Assembly: GCA_021162905.1 (NCBI GenBank)
Contig: JAGGXT010000314.1
Span: 1 to 6,783, forward strand
From: Candidatus Odinarchaeota archaeon
Lineage (GTDB): Archaea; Asgardarchaeota; JAGGXT01
Direction of reading: 5' to 3'
Length of the DNA: 6,783 nt
Shown piece by piece: positions 5,620 to 6,783 of this stretch. The stretch's first letter is position 1. Every line of letters starts with the position of its first letter. The position numbers and the translations under genes were made by a program. The notes under the pieces are model-generated. The model did no database searches. It was not told where the DNA came from and was given only the letters and a program-made list of their open reading frames with translations.

Positions 5620-5630
5620 ACCCCTTCAAC
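5428..5630 (+). ncRNA. Candidate structured RNA, omega/reRNA-like right end of an IS200/IS605-type element
   Basis: About 200 bases that are far richer in G and C than everything around them and full of stems, as expected of a structured RNA in an AT-rich thermophile. Stems visible by eye: TGTCC 5433-5437 with GGACA 5465-5469, enclosing GGTG 5444-5447 with CACC 5457-5460; GCTCCCT 5541-5547 with AGGGAGC 5558-5564; and a 10-bp stem 5587-5596 with 5605-5614 around an 8-base loop. The last stem is followed by CTGAACCCCTTCAAC, containing TCAA, the right cleavage sequence of IS608. In IS200/IS605 elements the tnpB 3' end doubles as the scaffold of the guide RNA, with the flanking DNA as guide. Here the guide would begin at 5631. 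I find no RNase P (GAGGAAAGUC), SRP or tRNA signatures. A free-standing ncRNA unrelated to transposons remains possible. Confidence 0.55.
5461..5496 (+). repeat. Two imperfect tandem 18-base repeats
   Basis: GAAAGGACATTGCGGTGT (5461-5478) is followed directly by GAAAGGACGCTGTGATGT (5479-5496), agreeing at 14 of 18 bases. In the reading frame they encode KGHCGV-KGRCDV. They lie inside the GC-rich island. GGAC of the first copy is used in the stem with TGTCC at 5433-5437, so the second copy could compete for the same partner. Confidence 0.5.
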
Positions 5631-5703
5631 TATTTTAATAGAAAATAACCATATATACATGAGATTGATTAATACTGATTTTTCTAGAATCTTTTAAGAC
5701 ATG

Positions 5704-5714
5704 AAAATAAAAAG
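5704..5714 (-). terminator. T-rich terminator of the glyoxylate reductase gene
   Basis: On the minus strand CTTTTTATTTT follows the stop codon by about ten bases, a typical archaeal T-tract. It separates this gene from the island. The remaining stretch from 5631 to 5703 shows no gene. Confidence 0.4.
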
Positions 5715-5723
5715 TTAAGGACA

Positions 5724-6731
5724 TTAGAAGCCAGGTTTAGTGATCTTAGTAACCTCTTTATTCACAAGATTAGGGGGCACTTCACCTTTTGCGAATGCAA
5801 TTAAGTTTTTTGCAACAAGAATTGCCATACCTTCACGAGTTTCTTTTCCAGCACTTCCGATATGGGGTGTTACAACGATGTTCTCTAATTCTAGCAATTT
5901 TGAATCTTTTGGAAGAGGTTCCTTTTTGAAAACATCCAAAGCAGCTCCTGCTATCCATTGTTCTTTTAAGGCTGTATATAATGCATCTTCATCAACAACA
6001 GGGCCTCTAGCAGTATTTATTAAATATGCTGTCGGCTTCATACTTTTAAGTTCCTTTTCACCAATTAGATGATAAGTCTCTTTAGTTAATGGAACATGTA
6101 ACGACACAACATCAGATACCTTCAAAAGTTCCTCAAGATTATAAAACTCGACACCAAGCTCTTTTTCAACATTTTCTTTTCTTATTACATCATAATAGAT
6201 TATTTTCATTCCAAAAACTTTTGCTCTTTTTGCAACCTCATATCCTATACCACCCATACCAACAATGCCTAGTACCTTGCCCTTAAGATCCATTCCAACC
6301 ATTAGGTTTGGATGCCATGCAGTTCCAAGTCTTTCCCATTCACCAGATCTTACGAATTTATCGCCCTCAACTATTCTTCTGGTTATAGCTAATATTAAGC
6401 CGATAGTTAAATCTGCTACAGACTCAGAGAGTACGCCTGGTGTATTAGTGACATAAATTCCTTTCTCGGTACAAGCATCAACATCTATATTATCATATCC
6501 AACTGCATATTGAGCAATTATTCTTAGTTTTTTTGCATAGCTAAGGAGTTCTCTATTTATCTTATCACTTAAGAGAGAAACTAAAGCGTCGATATCCTTG
6601 ATTTTCTCAACGTAGACATCTCTTGGTGGTGGTTGATATTTATCCCAAACTTCAACGTCATAATATTCAGAAATCATATCTATACCTTTTTTAGGAATTT
6701 CCCTTGCGATAAATACTTTTGGTCTAGTCAT
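5724..6731 (-). CDS. gyaR: Glyoxylate reductase / D-2-hydroxyacid dehydrogenase
   Basis: A 335-residue member of the D-isomer-specific 2-hydroxyacid dehydrogenases, closest in look to Thermococcus and Pyrococcus GyaR, which reduce glyoxylate (also hydroxypyruvate) to the hydroxy acid in the cytoplasm as dimers. The N-terminal catalytic part has AQYAVGYDNIDVDAC (73-87) and NTPGVLSESVADL (96-108). The Rossmann domain has GIVGMGGIG (155-163) ending in IIYYD with D181, which should favour NAD(H); as I recall, GyaR proteins often have Ser-Arg there, favouring NADP. The catalytic triad is complete: R242 in NTARGPVVDEDAL, E271 in KKEPLP and H290 in TPHIGSAG. The frame reaches a GTG at 6743, but the ATG at 6731 is preferred because GGTG lies six bases before it and the N-terminus MTRPKVFIAREIPKKG then matches family starts. 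It is monocistronic as far as visible. A hydroxypyruvate reductase or D-3-phosphoglycerate dehydrogenase role is less likely; no ACT domain is present. Confidence 0.92.
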   Translation of the reverse strand: MTRPKVFIAREIPKKGIDMISEYYDVEVWDKYQPPPRDVYVEKIKDIDALVSLLSDKINRELLSYAKKLRIIAQYAVGYDNIDVDACTEKGIYVTNTPGVLSESVADLTIGLILAITRRIVEGDKFVRSGEWERLGTAWHPNLMVGMDLKGKVLGIVGMGGIGYEVAKRAKVFGMKIIYYDVIRKENVEKELGVEFYNLEELLKVSDVVSLHVPLTKETYHLIGEKELKSMKPTAYLINTARGPVVDEDALYTALKEQWIAGAALDVFKKEPLPKDSKLLELENIVVTPHIGSAGKETREGMAILVAKNLIAFAKGEVPPNLVNKEVTKITKPGF

Positions 6732-6762
6732 ATTCAACACCACTAAATAAATACTCTACATA

Positions 6763-6774
6763 AGAAATATAATT
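6763..6774 (-). promoter_or_regulatory. Possible TATA box of the glyoxylate reductase gene
   Basis: The minus strand reads AATTATATTTCT about 37 bases before the ATG, which would give a leader of about 10-15 bases including the GGTG ribosome binding site. A second AT-rich candidate, TATTTATTTAG, is nearer the start. The window ends just beyond. Confidence 0.35.
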
Positions 6775-6783
6775 CTCTATCAA

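Noticed and set aside
5428..5630. RNase P RNA, SRP RNA or an rRNA fragment.
   Set aside because: None of the conserved cores, such as the RNase P GAGGAAAGUC or the SRP helix 8 loops, is seen on either strand. GAGGTAGTGTCC at 5426 only resembles the former by chance.
5362..5660. Two overlapping minus-strand frames of 73 and 87 codons across the GC-rich island.
   Set aside because: They are antisense to the island's likely plus-strand RNA, have no start signals or family features, and exist only because GC-rich sequence has few stop codons.
1..6783. CRISPR array, tRNA genes or an origin of replication.
   Set aside because: No regularly spaced repeats, no tRNA T-loop (GGTTCRAAT) and no ORB-type repeats were seen.

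Overview
The window is AT-rich DNA from an archaeon, most likely a hyperthermophilic member of the Thermoproteota (Crenarchaeota). This rests on the archaeal-type hexameric glutamate dehydrogenases, a GyaR-type glyoxylate reductase, TATA-like boxes roughly 50 bases before several starts, GGTG or GAGG-type ribosome binding sites, and T-tracts after genes. The species cannot be named from the sequence alone. A Desulfurococcales-like or Ignisphaera-like organism is a guess from the low GC.

Layout, left to right: a glutamate dehydrogenase (112-1377, minus); a 318-base divergent intergenic region; a 467-residue plus-strand protein (1696-3099) whose C-terminal half looks like an MCM/MoxR-type AAA+ lid plus winged helix but which has no ATPase motifs; a convergent 85-base gap; a second, paralogous glutamate dehydrogenase (3185-4438, minus); a small polytopic membrane protein with conserved His/Asp residues (4624-5112, minus); a roughly 610-base gap; and a D-2-hydroxyacid dehydrogenase of the glyoxylate reductase family (5724-6731, minus). 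All protein genes except the 467-residue one are on the minus strand. Gaps of 185 to 611 bases between same-strand genes suggest separate transcription units.

The most unusual stretch is in the large gap. A sharply bounded, GC-rich, hairpin-filled island (about 5428-5630, plus strand) begins about 25 bases after a TATA-like box and ends in a strong 10-bp hairpin followed by a CTTCAAC terminus. Its plus strand also reads as a frameshifted protein tail. I interpret it as the 3' end of an IS200/IS605-type tnpB gene whose RNA (omega/reRNA-like) part has outlived the nuclease gene. A free-standing structured ncRNA is the main alternative.

Metabolically, the two glutamate dehydrogenases and the glyoxylate/hydroxypyruvate-type reductase fit amino-acid catabolism and redox exchange between NAD(P)H, 2-oxo acids and hydroxy acids. 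The two GDHs both keep the catalytic residues but differ at the coenzyme-binding Asp-x-x loop, which suggests different coenzyme preference or regulation.
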